Assembly (NCBI GenBank): GCA_009741485.1
Contig: CM019216.1
Location: 22,243,521 to 22,307,520 of the forward strand
Length of the DNA stretch: 64,000 nucleotides
Reading direction: 5' to 3'
From: Malurus cyaneus samueli
Lineage: Eukaryota; Chordata; Aves; Passeriformes; Maluridae
This document shows, one piece after another, positions 14,629 to 28,354 of this stretch. The notes beneath the pieces are model-generated. The model had not been told where the DNA came from. It made no database searches and saw only the letters and a list, made by a program, of their open reading frames with translations. Both the position numbers and the translations under genes were made by a program. Numbering within the stretch: the first letter of the stretch is position 1; each line of letters begins with the position of its first letter.

Positions 14629-14643
14629 CCCCCCCCCCCCCCC
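14629..14643 (+). repeat. Poly(C) tract of 15 nt
   Basis: An uninterrupted run of 15 C follows an A-rich, C-interrupted tract (14573-14628). The minus strand therefore carries G15 in front of a T-rich segment. The exact length in the assembly may be unreliable. Confidence 0.9.
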
Positions 14644-14776
14644 AACCTGTTATATACAAGGGTAAGTTGAAGTGTAGTACACAGGTGTCTATAGATACAG
14701 TGTGACATAGACAGGAATGAAACCCATGATTTTTTGTCAAAGATACTGACCATGGTACCCATAGGAGGTGAACTGC

Positions 14777-14850
14777 TATATATTCTACATATATGACATA
14801 TATATATTATAATATATATTATATATATTATATATGTATATATATGTATA
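14777..14850. repeat. AT/TA dinucleotide-rich microsatellite
   Basis: About 74 nt composed almost entirely of TA/AT dinucleotides with a few G or C interruptions (TATATATATGTATA near the end). It is self-complementary and can extrude cruciforms. It lies about 130 nt from the poly(C) tract. Confidence 0.9.
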
Positions 14851-17800
14851 ACTGAACCAGATACTCTGCCTCATTGACCTGGTGTTGGGTGTAATCTAAT
14901 TTGCTTTGTGCTTGCACTTACTGGGATGATATCAGAAGTCATTGGCAGTATTTTTATTTTATTATTTTTTGTTAGACTGTTTTGTGCAGAGAAAACTTAA
15001 TTCTCCAGGGGAAAATTCTACATTGCCTAAGGTAAAGCAAAAATCTGGACATTTGCTCTAAGAAGACAAAGAACATCACTTGAGACAAGGATTTGGGCTG
15101 GAGGAGAGCTGGAAAGGGTGCTGCTCTTTTGCTCAGTCACATTGCTCACTGGAGTACAGTCTCTGCAAATCAAGCTGGCTCAACCAAGCAATTGCCTGGA
15201 GTTAAGTAGGATGAAGTGGAAATAAGTATATATAAAACTGTTAGCCTCAGTCTGCTTTGGTCAGAATTCACTAAAAAAAAATCAGTTGGTTTTACTGAAA
15301 GCTGGCATGGAGTTATTCCTGACTCTCTAGAAGATTCTGTTACCTCCACTTGACCCCAAACATGCAAGAGACCATGGAGCTGCCTGCCTTCTTATCGTTG
15401 TGGGCCCCCACCCTGCTTTTGTGAAAAGACATCCACATGTGCTTAATTCACAGACCCAAAGGGGTGCATTGGAAGGACACCTAAAGTTTTGTCTGCCTTC
15501 CCATCACCACACCTGCTGTTGTAAAGATGCCGTAAATCTTGAGAGAGAAAGTGACATACCAGCACTGAGCCAGAGCAGTCCAATGTCTGGCATGAAGATT
15601 GCAGAATACAGTGCAGTATTACGGCATATAGATTATTTTCTGTCCACTAAGTCTAAAACAAATCTGGTCTCTTCCTATTTATTTTCCAGATTTATACCAC
15701 AGTTCTTGAACTAGAAAGGACAAGACAAAGAATTAAGTGGCTCTTACTGGCCATAGTTTCTAGCTAGCTTGCTACAGTGCAGGGCAATGAAGAAGTCTCC
15801 TTTTTCTGGGAGCTGAGATGAAAAGCTTTTCCTATCCAAAGTAAGATTTAGACCTAGCTCAAATATCTCAGTTGAAATTCTGGAAAAGTGATTTTTAGTT
15901 CCCTTCAAATCACAGGCATTCAAGGCTCTTTTATATGAAAATTTCCCAAGCACATCCATTTCAGTTTAAATGACTTCATTTCACAGTATACTCTGAGTAT
16001 TTTGGCGCCTGTCTGAAACCATAACCCATCATAAACGCAGAAAGCAGAAGCAGTTTTGATAAGTCCTTTGATCCTATGAATTAGATCTGACCCCACTGAC
16101 AGAACAGAGAGCCACAGGGTGGTCATTTCTGTTCAGTACAAAGGGAAAGGAAAAATCATTGCCCCCTTTTAAAAGACATCCTGTTGGAGTGGGTGGTCAT
16201 GGTGGGGGTAATGTGGATACCTCCAGCATCCTGGAGATCCAGTCTCTGAATAATTTGTTTAAACCAACCTTAAGATGCATTCCAAACCACAAATCTCACC
16301 CTCTATTAATAGTGTCCCTTAACTATTGGTGGGCAATAAGCAATCATAAATGCTGAATATTTTCTGAATATAAAGCAGTGTAATAGAAAAGGGAATGAGC
16401 ATTACCTCTTGCAAGATTGGCTTCTTGCCTGGTGGTGTGGGAATACATAGGTTTAAGCTTCTTCAGACAGACTTTATTCAGAAATCCTGTTTGAAAAGGA
16501 AAAAAAATCCTGCCTATATTACACATCTGCACCTGTTTAGCACTGTAACCATCTCCGTATTGCTAGCATCTCCCTAGTGTAACAGAAAGAATATTTGATC
16601 ATTTCAAATACTTATTAACTCAAACAACTTATAAATAGCTTATAGAGGATACTAACTGGATTCTAAACAGTATTTAGGGAAGGTATTTAGAAATGGGTTA
16701 CATACTAATGGAAAACATTGTAACGAATAGATAATAGTCCTTACTACAGATTCATGAATATTTTATACAGGAAATACTTTTTTGGGCCTTACTAAAAACC
16801 CGATTGATGAAGTTTGGTGCAGAATTTGCATTACTGTCTGAGGAGTTATTTCAGGGTGCTAAATGACAGTGGAAAATGTTTCCTGATTCCCAGCTGAAAT
16901 ATTTTCCTGCTCTGTTTTTTTTTTTTTTTTTGCCCGCTGGTTCTGTAGTGAAGCCACAGGGTGCTACAAGGAGTGGTCGCAGTTCACATCAGCTGAAGAA
17001 ACCCACTGTCCCTGAATACACCTTCAGATGAGTTTTACCTGTTTAATTAATTCCTCCTCAGATACTTCAGATTTTTTATGCTTTCCTGAAGCCACAGGGT
17101 TCATTCTTTACCACTGCACAATTTTAGCTCTTTGTGAGCTTTTTCCGTCATCATTGTAATACTTTCTCATATGCAAAGTGGTGTCAGATTCTTTTGTTTT
17201 GCTTACAAGTACCACCCTATCTAGACAGCTTTAAAGAAAAAAGAAGAGCCCTACAGTGGTTTATATGATTCTAAAGTGCTGCTCTGCAGCTGTGTTCTGC
17301 AGGAATGGTGCAATACGGTATGTAGTGTTTTATATGGAATTATACATCAACAGATGGTGTAGATGATAAAACCCCTGAAGTTGACTTCGAGGTGATCTCT
17401 GCTTTAACCCAGACCTGTGTTAATGAACAAAACTTTGTTTTTCTTAGAGATTCTCTGCCTCAAAGGAGCAAATATTGTGGTGATTTGGTGGTTAGGAAGC
17501 TATTTGCTACTTTCTTTGTCGTGGTTGACATATAGTTTAGGATTTGCCTACGAGTTGTGGGGTCTGTATTGAGGAATATGGTATCGTTAGCTTTTGCTAT
17601 TCTCAGTGTCATGTCTTTGTCAATTTTAAGGCTATTTGGTTTAATTCAAAATTACATTTCATTGCGATACTTACTGCATGGATCAAATATGTTTTTGAGA
17701 ATGCTTTTAGAGAATTAAGGTTCAACAAGATGCAGTAATATTTATATATATTTATGTACATTTAAACATGAAATTGACTCTTTTTGGAGATAACGGATAG

Positions 17801-20729
17801 ACAGATCCCTGAGGCAATCGCCTTTATACCGTTGTTTTTCTCTATCACTAGAAATGAACTTGGCTGTCTGTCATTAAAAAAAACACTTCCATAACAGGCA
17901 GAGAAATGTAATTGCTTTTGTGGAATGGCATACTGTAAGCTCAAGGGCTCTCAGTGTATTTTATTACAGTTGCAGTTGACTGGTGGAGATTAACCTTATG
18001 TTAATCACTGTAAATGTAAAACCTTCTGTCTTAGATGGTGCTTACTACAAAAATTCCTGATATAATTTATTCATACAAACAATAAGATTTTTTTTCAGTT
18101 GTTTAGAAGCCATTTTAAAATTCTAACCATCCATATTATTTATGGTGCACTTCCATACAAGAGACCCTGTTCCTGAATTTGGACAGCAAAGAGGAAATGT
18201 TTTGCAAGTTGACAACATTTAAACTCTTAGAAGCATCAACTTTGTGGAGTAATAATATTTTTAACATTTTTGTAAGTAATTCTTCAAATAATTTAGTCCC
18301 TGTGTCTTGTGTCCCCTAGTCCCTTAGTCTCTGTCCCTGTTTTAGTCATGTGTCTTGCTTAATTAGATGGATATTCAACCCAAAAATAATAATAACAAAG
18401 GGATTGTTATTCTGGAGACTCAAATGAAGAGTAAGCTATTTTGTATATTTTATATCTAGTTCAGAATTTTGCACAGTAATAACATCTAGCCTTCTCAAAA
18501 CTGTAGTTTTCTCTCTCATGTTTTGGGAGTATCTAGCTCAGGATTAGACTAGGTTTCTGTTACAGAATATAACCCTACTCTACCCTCTGCTTTCTTTTCT
18601 TATTAGAGAAAGTAATGTCAACACATTTGACCTCACATTTTCATTAAAGCAGTCTGGACAAAATTTGAGGACATTTCTTCACTGAAAACAATAGTGAAAA
18701 TCTCATGTCCCAGAATTTCCATCCCATCTCTCCCCACCTCAGAACTTGTGCTGGTTTGGGCAGATACAACACTACATTGGCTGCCTTTGGTCTCAGTGAC
18801 CCATGGTCACACTGCTCAGTGACTGTGACCTGAGCACCTGCTACCACCACTGCAGGCAGTGTCCACCTGGACCTGTGCAAGTAGGAATGAAGTACAAAGG
18901 ACCAATTCCAAGTTGCTAGATATTGAGGGATTACTCTTTCCTGAAGATACTTGGGCACAGAAAAGCTGCTGTCATGCATATGAGTGTTTCTAAGGGGTAT
19001 TTTTATTTTATGAAGGTTGTCACAGCTGGAAAACAGTAGTGAAGATAAAATGATTGTGCGAATTTTTTGTCTCCTTTATTTACAGTGCAAAATGCAACAC
19101 ACCTCTTGCCTACATGTGTGCTGGGGACTTTAATAAAATCTTCACTGTCAGTAAACTTGTAAAATGATTTCAAGGTCTTGTGTAGGTAATAAAATGTTTC
19201 TATTATACTGCCATTATGACTAGATGGAATAAGGGGTACTAAAGAAATGAGGCATTTTTATAATATAAAAGCTATCAGAATGTCTAACTGCAATCACTGC
19301 CAGCTTTTATATCTACAGTGGCAGAACCTTCATTTGCTTGTAATGCTTGAAGGTTTGTTATTTGTTCATCAGCATCTTAAGTGAGACAGCATCAGTATCT
19401 CAGCTGTCTGTAGCAGAGCATGTTGATTAGTGTTTCTAGAGAGATTTGGCATAAGGTGGGTTGATGCTGGCACAGAGACACGGGGAGCATATGTAGTGCA
19501 TTATCACTATACGTTCTCAGTGTTGACAAGTAACAGAAGCAAGCTGACATAACACATCTTCACAAGTAATACTGCTATTACTAGTGTCACTTTTATCATC
19601 AGCTTCGCAAAACGTTAACCTAGGACTCTGATTTGATGTTAAAATAACATTGGCATGTATTGACATACGTATCACATTGATTTTGCCATGACGTTCCTTG
19701 GCAGGAGTAAGATTATTGTATTTTGTTTCAGTTTACTTGTTAGCATGGCCCCTAATATCTGCTTCTAAAGACCGTCTTTATTTTTGTGCCTTCTTTTTTC
19801 CCTAGTGACAGAGACAGCATTTATTGGTTTGGATATGAAATGCTTGTAGGTAACATCTTCTTGTGAGAGGCTGTCATACAATTAATTTCATTCCCAGCAG
19901 TTCAAGAAGTGAATAGATTCAATGTCATTCAAGGATTTTTTTTCTTTTTTTTTTCACTTTACAAATCCATTTTTGATGTTTCCATCAAAATTAGATGTCT
20001 GGAACAGCATACTTTTTCTGTTAAAAATGGAATTTTGCTGTTACTTATGTAATGAGTGATGTATCTTTAAAATGTGCCATTCATTTGATTGCAATTTAAA
20101 GCTGATTAGAGGTTGCTAACTTCTGAATGTGAATGACTGGTATCAAAACACGAGGCTGATGTAGCAGAGGTAGTCTGGAAAACGACCTGCTGCAAATTGC
20201 ATAACCTTCCAAAGAACAGAATTTTTAGGAAAATGTAACTGGCATGGACTCTGAATGGCTGGTGAGAATCTGAGCTGTGGTGCATTTACTTGCACAAGGT
20301 TGAGGTGACTTAGCACTCTGGATCTCACTGGAGTTGATTTGGCCATGAGCTTTTGTTTTCACCGTGTAGATACTATAGAAGGATAGAGTAAGCGTGGGTT
20401 TTTCCCTAGAGCACAAACAGCTCAGCAGTGCAGGACATTTGGAGAGAAAATATCTTTTCTGGGAACTGAGAGGTTCTTGCTGGTACCTGTGAGTCATCCA
20501 TGGTGGAACCACAGTGGCTCTGAGTTCAGCATTCCTTTCCATCACTAATCCGCAGGGGCCGTGTGGTCCCTTGGACAATCACATCCCCTCCAGAGTCAGG
20601 AGGGCCACGTTTAAAGGAAAGGAGGCACCACCATGCTGTGTCCATCTGGATGGGAGCCACTTTGGTGTGGAGGATGAGTCACTTGGTCAGCACAGAGCTG
20701 TGCTGCGCTTATTAAATTAGGTGACGTGT
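14851..20729 (+). other. MLIP intron 1, part: no gene recognised
   Basis: Unique-looking AT-rich intronic sequence. A poly(T) run lies near 16916-16933. At 18743 TGTGCTGGTTTGGGC recalls the start of some avian LTRs but the similarity does not continue. Nothing else is recognised. Confidence 0.6.
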
Positions 20730-20970
20730 TACACAATTAGCCTGTATTTGCACGGCTGGTGACCCAGACTGGCTCAGGGCTCCCGAGCTCCGGAGCTTAG
20801 GAAAGGATAATTTAGATCTATCTGTAGTAATCACCCAAGAAAGTGACGACCCCGGAGTCGTGAAGCTGCCTCGGGGAGCCATCAGGACAAGCTGACGGTA
20901 GAAAAGAGCCCAAGCCCCGGCCCTTGAGCGCGGTAAGGATCTGACACGGAGCCACGGGGGAGCAGCTCGC
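20730..20970. promoter_or_regulatory. Small CpG-rich patch in intron 1
   Basis: About 16 CpG dinucleotides occur in roughly 240 nt, in a window that is otherwise CpG-poor. It holds a perfect 12-bp palindrome AGCTCCGGAGCT (20786-20797) and a good donor-like sequence GCGCG|GTAAGG at 20933. It could be a weak CpG island, an enhancer or an alternative non-coding first exon. No ATG reads in the right phase into the next MLIP exon from here, so an MLIP protein-coding start is not supported. Confidence 0.35.
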
Positions 20971-23944
20971 CCTGCTCGGCATTCTCAGCTGTGACTTTCC
21001 AAATTTAGACCTCTAAACTAGAGATCAGTTTCTTACGAGAATGAGACTGTAAAAACTGCCACACAGGATCAGCCAGAGCCCCAGCTTGTCCAGTGTCCTG
21101 TCTCAGGCTGTGTCTGAGAGCTGACACCTAAGGAACAGTGTGAGAAAGGGGCCAGCATTATGAACTGAATTCACATCTCTCTGTTTGCAGGGCAATTACA
21201 GTACTTCATCATTAGGCACAGAATATTCAGTGAGTTTCTCCTAATGAAAGTCTTTCATGTTGTTTAACTAATTGAGTATTCACTGGGCCAGAGCAGGGGA
21301 CCTAAATTGTCCTTTTCATTCCCATGTCCTGGTCAACATCTAATCCTTAGTTGCTTCTGCTTTGCCCTAAATTTTAATTATTTATATGGATTATTTTGTG
21401 GAATTTCTATGTAGCTGTTTAATGAATCCCACTTTCTTACTTTATGCTAACCTAGTATTTTAACTTTTTTCCCCCCTTAAATGTTCTTATTATGGGCTCT
21501 TTTTTATCCCTAATGGTTCAATTTTCCTCAGAAAGATTTCAAGAAGCTTTCAATGGTTCTCTGCATTCTGAACAGAATTTAATTGAGTGTTTGAAGATCT
21601 TTTACATTTGATGTCGAAATCTAACAGCAAATCTTGGTGGGTGTCTTGTGCACCTTTCTTTGCTGCTATATGTGTAAATTGCATTATTTGCATATTCGTT
21701 GAAGTTACCATGCCTCTATTTTATTGTATTTCATATTTAATTTCTCAATAATGATATTTAATTTTATAATATTAGTAATAAGAAGAACTCTTTTTCATTG
21801 AACTATCTCTCATTAAGCTCTCAGCATTTGTGTTTGATAATTTAGTTAGTAGATTTTTATGATTCCTGGAAAAGTGCGCACTCAATGTGAACAGAGAAGA
21901 AATGTGAAGCCCTACCAGAGGTTTATCTTACTGATCAGTTGCAATGATGGATACAGGGCATAAAAATTCTTCCCCAGAATATACTTTCTAAGTAGATTTC
22001 AATGGTGCTGACTAAGAAATCCTGCAGAACAATTTTTCACAATGTTTCAGGCTTATTTTACCAGGTATGAAAGGCCACATGATTGCAAATGCTCAAGTTA
22101 CATATTCAAACGAGTTATCCCCTCTTAGCAGAGACACATTCTAATGCCACCCAGGGAAGAAGCAATGGTAGGCTATTTACATAAATCCATTTTCACCACA
22201 GGATTTTTTTTTTTTATTTTGCAGTTGTGGATGTCCAGCACCATAGATGGTTGCTTCCCTATCTGTGCCTCCACTGACAGATAATAATCTCTTAAAATAG
22301 TCTTGCAACTAGATGCACATGATCCAAGAGAGATAAACTAAGTTTGGATGAAGAAACAACTTCTGACGTGTGCTGCATGGGTAATTAGGGTTGAAACTAG
22401 CTGAACATTTAGAATTTGGTCTTCTGATGTGATACAGCATAATTCTTATGGAACTGTGCTTTTCATTGGTTTTCATGGAATTAAGAGTATTTTTAAGAAC
22501 TAGATGCAAGTGTATGACAGCCTATTTCATTTTTTTTCTAATGTGATCTCAAAACCATCATAAAATCTTGCTCAAATCTAAACTTTTCCATTAGAAAAAA
22601 TTTCCATAAGAAGCTCTAGAGTTTCACATGGGCAAGGCCTAGTGTATTGTAATAGGACAAGTGAGTAGTCTGCTGACGTAGCTATTTGCAAAAGCAAATC
22701 CTAAATTCTTGACACTTCACCTCCACCCCCATAGCATTCTCCTGCCTTTCATTTTGGAAACACACTCACAAAGACACGCAGTTTCTACAGAAGGCATGCC
22801 AAAGCCTCTTGATCCTGAATGCTCTATTGAATGTTTGAGGTTCTAGTAAATTGGAGTGAAAATGCAATGACTAAAAGATATTTTGTGTCCTGCTTAGCAC
22901 CCAAGGTGTTCTTAAGCAGACCTGATTTTGTTTTTGCAGCACTAGTCCTCTTTATAAGCCTTTTTTTGCTGTTGAATTTTGCCAAGAACAGCTGTGGGTC
23001 AGTACAGCCTTGAATCTTGTGTTTATTTAGCATTATTGAGAAGCCAAACAAAAATGCCTGCCAACTGCTTCTAATCGTGGCCATGTGTGTTTCTCAGATG
23101 TGTTGTTCTGGAGGAAGAACAAAGGTTGATGACAGCCCTTGTGTGCAGAGCCTTCACCTGCAGCATTCTGCCTTGTTTGTGACCATCAGGCACTGCAGTG
23201 GCTCTTGGCTGCTTGCAGGCACAGGCAGGCTCCAGTGAGTGCTGCAGAGCAAATCCTCTCATCTCAGAGTTATCTAAAGCTCCTTGCTTGCTCCTCAAGT
23301 CCTTCTTCCAAGGCCTTAGCACCAGGATTTTTGTGTCAAATGCTTCCCTGACTCTGGAAGGTTGTATCACCATTAAAACATTGAATGGTTGGGTTCTGAC
23401 ACTTCTGACTCAGAAAAGACTTTAAATGAAGGAAGGTGTTAACCTTTGGCAATCTGTTTTCTGATGCTAATGGAGGAAGACCTCTTTCAAAGTTTATGCT
23501 GGAAAACACATCTCAGAAAGAGATATCTGAAAATAGTTCTGGTAGCTGGGTCATTCATTGGCACTCTTGGAGACTTGGGGTAAGTTTCCAGCTTGTCATT
23601 CATAGAGAGAGGTATTCAAAAGCAGTTCTGTCTCTCCATTCTGGTGCTTCTGCTAATCATTCCATCCTGGATTCAAGGCACCTTCCAGATAAAAAGTGAA
23701 TAAAAACAAATACATCGTGTTAAAAGGTTTTGGTCAAGCAAACTGTCCTTTTTAATGGGGAAGAAAATAAGGAAAAATTCCTGGTCCACTTCAGAAGTGC
23801 AAAGGAGATGAGATTTCCTATGTACAATGGCAATACAGTCTGCTAAGACAACATGTGACAAAACACAGCATCTGACTTCTACTGAAATTAAAAGCATCCT
23901 TTAAAATGGATGTAATTCTATCAGCAACTAGTATATTTGTGCAA

Positions 23945-23971
23945 GATATATATATGTATATATATGTATAC
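23945..23971. repeat. TA-rich microsatellite
   Basis: Two copies of an ATATATATGT-type unit in a 27-nt stretch (ATATATATATGTATATATAT followed by GTATACA). Confidence 0.85.
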
Positions 23972-24581
23972 ATTTTCTGCAAGAATTTTTTTTGGAAAGC
24001 AGAAAAGTAGTGATTTATTGGTACAAGAGGGCTTTCGAGTTACCTTCAGAAATGACTTCAAAAATTTCCTTAACTTTCAAACTATTTTCTCCATGCCAAT
24101 TTCTGGCTAGTTAAAGAAAAGACCTAATAGGGAGGGCAGAGAATGGAGCTGTGAGACAGATACTACATGAGGGAACTACTTTTTGGGAGAATGCCTGCCA
24201 CTGATTACATTTGCTTTGAGTCAGAGAATGGATGTTTCAGGGAAGAGGACTGGTCCCGTGGGCACTTCTGCCTTTTGCTTTTCTTGAGCACCTGAGCTCC
24301 CCCGTTGACCTGTAGTCTCTGCTGTAATCAAAATCTCAGCTGGAGAGCCATAGCCAGACTGAGCTCCTCATCACTTTTTTCCTGAAGAAGGAGCTGTAGG
24401 AACATAAAGTCTAACACAATGAAAAATAATTTGACATAAATAGTACAGCAGTGCCCTATTTGTAAAAACTGATTTAAGAATATTTTAAAATAACCCAAAG
24501 CTTTAGTGAAATGTATACATAATTAAACTTTTATTGGATTGCCAATAGATTACTGTTAGGATGCTCTTGATTCATGAGCAG

Positions 24582-24656
24582 AGAGTTTTAGGGTTTTAAA
24601 TTTTTTTTTAAAAAAAACCCCTAGAGTTTTAGGGTTTTTATTTTTTTTTAAAAAAT
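24582..24656 (+). repeat. Tandem duplication, 41-nt period, T/A-rich
   Basis: Two adjacent copies start with AGAGTTTTAGGGTTTT (24582 and 24623) and continue into T-runs followed by A-runs. The first copy ends AAAACCCCT, which can pair with its own AGGGTTTT start. Confidence 0.85.
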
Positions 24657-27600
24657 TGAGATTAGCTATTCTTCTGTGTTATGTAAACCAATTAAGCTGT
24701 TCAGAAGACACTGATTATGAACCTTTTACAGATTGCATGAAGGGTTGTGCAGGCAGATACGAGAGCTTTATTAAAAATGATTGCCATTTCCTAATATTGT
24801 TCACAGGACATATAATCTCTGGGATAAAGAATACTTGCAAGAGTCATTTGCTGATGCAGAACAAGGACTTTTATTAAGTCCAAATCTTGACTTAATCTTT
24901 TTTTATCTGTAAATCTTCCAACTTGTCAAAACATTGGGTGCAAAAGTCATGCATGAGTTACAGGGTCTTTCCTGTTGAATTTAAATGAAGGATATATATT
25001 TGATGTCAGGTTTAACAATCCTGCTCTTGAAAATTAAAATGATGATTAAGAAATAGATAACTGAAATGCTTTCCATTTTTAAACTTTATATTAACCTCCT
25101 AATTTACATAATTTAGATTGAAATCTTTATTTCTACCTGAAACACATTTTTCAAGAGATGAATGGAAAATAAAAAGCTATCTCTGCTGTTGTCAACTTAT
25201 GCATTTACAATTTTATTTTCCATAGTTTTGAAGTTGACTCTAACTCAGAATTGGGTCTCTTTTTGAATCACTGTTTACATTGGAGTGGGAGTGCCTTTTT
25301 AAATGATACTGCTCTATTATTAATAATGACAGAAATAAAGATTAATTGACATCCAAGATGTGTTTCTTCCCTTTTCAAGCTTAAGACCAATATTAGAAAC
25401 TCAGAATCATGTTCATTTTCACTCAGTTCTTGGGTAATATTTGACTTATTTCAAGTAACTTTAAGAAAAAAAAGGTCCAAAGTGATGAAAATATTGTAAT
25501 TTCTTCTGAAATATTGCAGGATTCTCCTAAATTCAGGCATCTTAGAGCACTGCAGTAAGCAAGCAATGTTTTCTCTAAATCTATCAGCTCTGCTCGTAGG
25601 AGACCACAGTCATCTGCCACTAAGGCAAAAAGAGCAAAAGTCTCTTTGAATGGCTACAAAATGTTGGACCCTAAAATCTATATTTTGAGGAAGAGAGTAT
25701 GTGTCTTTAGCTAATACAAAGCACAGCACAAGAGAACCTCATGAACACTCACAAAGTAATCAAAATGCTAAACCTCCCAAATAGCAGGAAAGAAAGAATC
25801 CATCTATGTGCTGTGTGCCAGTAATGTCATTAATGCACAACCTGCTGGAAATGAGCTCTCCTGGTGATGAGGGTGGTTTAAGAATTTGTATGAAATATAC
25901 TGGAATTACTGCCAGATCAACCTTGATTGTACTGAGTTTATTTTTGGGTGTTATAGGAAATACAGGCTTTGAACTATTTAAGGTGATAAAAATGTTTGTA
26001 AAACCTCTGATAATTGTTCTGTCAGTAAATTAACTCAATTGCTTCTTTAATCTAAAGCTATGATTATTACATCCATGCCTTCCTCCAATTTCTTAGAATG
26101 AAGATGCAACATAAAAGTACAAATACATAGGAATCGAGTACTGAATCCACATTCTTTCTTACTACATGCAGAAGTGTTTTCCATTGCAATGTCACCTGTA
26201 TTCTTATATTGGGAACTTCTGAAGAAAATCTCAGTAGGAAGAACAGCGTGTAGGTTTTTGTTCATTTCAATAAACTCCTCTCCCCTTTTTTACAGACCTT
26301 TGATCTTGTGATCTTTTTGGTTAGTTCAGACTCTATAGAGAGAGTGTTTGCACATTTTCACATTAAACTCTAAAGTATTCTTTAAAACATTGACAGGGTT
26401 TTGCTTAACTTTGGAAGACTCTTCGTTATTAGCCTGACATTAGTAGCATACTTGGTCATGAAGTGTTTTCTCACTAACCAAATTTGTTGGCTAAAGAAAT
26501 TATGCTTGTTCTTGGTGCAAAATGTACAGTCTGCTGTTCTCCTACAGTTCCTCCATTCTTTCTCCTACACTCTAAAATATCTGAAGAATGGTACATGACT
26601 GTTTTTAGTGGATTATTATGCCAAAGTGAAAAAACAAGAATTTTTTTTAATGAGACAAAGTCAAGTTTTTATATATACGATATAAAATTATTTAATAAAT
26701 AAAAATAAAATTACTTAATTGGAACAAGTGCAGCTGTTCTTCCCAACATCACCCTGGTATTGTTAAACATGCAGTATTCTTGATACCTGGGAAAGCTCAA
26801 GTTAAATGTTTAAAGACAGCTGCTTTTTAATGATTAGCACAGAAAGAAAAACAAGATTCTAAGTTTATTATCATGCCCTCCTTTGAACATGCAGGAGAAG
26901 CCAACAGCCATTCAGCTTTACCTTATTGCTTGTTAGCAGCTGAGTGCCAGAATAATTACTCTTTGTAGCCAGCATTCTTCTGGGCCCACACAGGCCTACT
27001 CAGAAAATAGCTCATTAAAAGGACCTCTGAAAATCCTTGCTGAGGAGGGGAAAATATGACCTATTCTTCAGTTTTATCACAGACATTTTGTTGCTGCTTT
27101 TTTAATGTTTATTTTTTATTATTTTTCCAAATGTGCTCTACATACTGCGGGCAGCATTCTGCAGAAGGAGGCTCTGAATTACCAGTCCACTGAGTTTTAT
27201 TAGTAGGGGACAGGTAAGAATGCTTCTAGACGGGCTTGTATTGATTATTCATTAAATGCCTGGCACAGATGACTGTAAAGGGAGCAGCTTCTGATGGGAA
27301 GCCTATTGCTGATAATACGGGATGAAATAATCCATTTCTTAGAGATTAAAACACTGACTGCCTTCCCCTATGTGTGGTTTGTTTAAAAGCTGAGAATTTA
27401 GCAGCTGATATTTCCAAAATACTCTGTGTATCCCTAATGTACCATCAATGAGAACTCTGATCTTTATGGAAAGGAGCTGAGGAATATGGGCTAGCTGGTA
27501 TCACAAGACTTTCACTGCTGTCTTCTGAAATGACAGCAGAAGAAAAAAAAAAAGATAGCAGATTAACTAGAAGTCCTCAGTCTCGTCATACATGAGCAGA

Positions 27601-28320
27601 TAAAGACTAAGGTTTTAATTTGCCTGTGTTGAAATCTATGACAGCATTGCTTTTCCTTTTTCAAAGTACTCTTTTCTGATTGATAAAAAAACTTGTTAAA
27701 TCCAGAGGCCAGGTGTCTTTTTGAATCTTGAAAATCATATTCGAGAATATGTCGTGATCATTTAGTGAGATAATTTGAAAACATTATTATTATCTGTCAT
27801 TGGTATGTGGGTGGCAGCTGTATGGCCTTTCGAAAATTTAACACAACTCTTTGTTTATATTCTTTGGATCCCTGCTCCAAAAATACAGTTCCTCAGCAAT
27901 ACAAGTGCCCAGACAAAAGCAGTAGCAGTTTGGGAAAGGACATAGCTATTGAAAATGTCATTCATATTTTAAAATAATAGTAATAGAAGAGTCCAAACAG
28001 AAGAGAGAATGTTTTAGAATCTGTGCTGCCAAAAGCAATTCATATCAGCCTTTACTTTTCTCCTGCCAGATCAATTATTTTTAAATGAAAGTTACTTTCC
28101 AATTAAACAAAACTTGATCAAAACATTTTAACTCTCAAAATCCCTTCCTACAGTTTTCAAAAAGAAAATATTTTAATAAACTAAACTGAAAGAGCCATCA
28201 AAAATCAAATGTACTTTTTATGTTGTTTAGCTGACAACGTAAAGAAGAAATAAAAGAGGAAAATTAGAGGAAAAGGAAGTTTTTAGGAAATCAGAAAATC
28301 CAAATGAGGAGACAGATGTC

Positions 28321-28354
28321 AGTGGAGATAAGCACGTAGTGGAGATAAGCTGCA
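28321..28354 (+). repeat. Short tandem duplication, 17-nt period
   Basis: AGTGGAGATAAGC occurs at 28321-28333 and again at 28338-28350. This is a small local duplication with no other features. Confidence 0.85.

Noticed and set aside
18743..18760. TGTGCTGGTTTGGGC resembles the start of avian LTRs.
   Set aside because: No LTR-like sequence follows; the match is too short.
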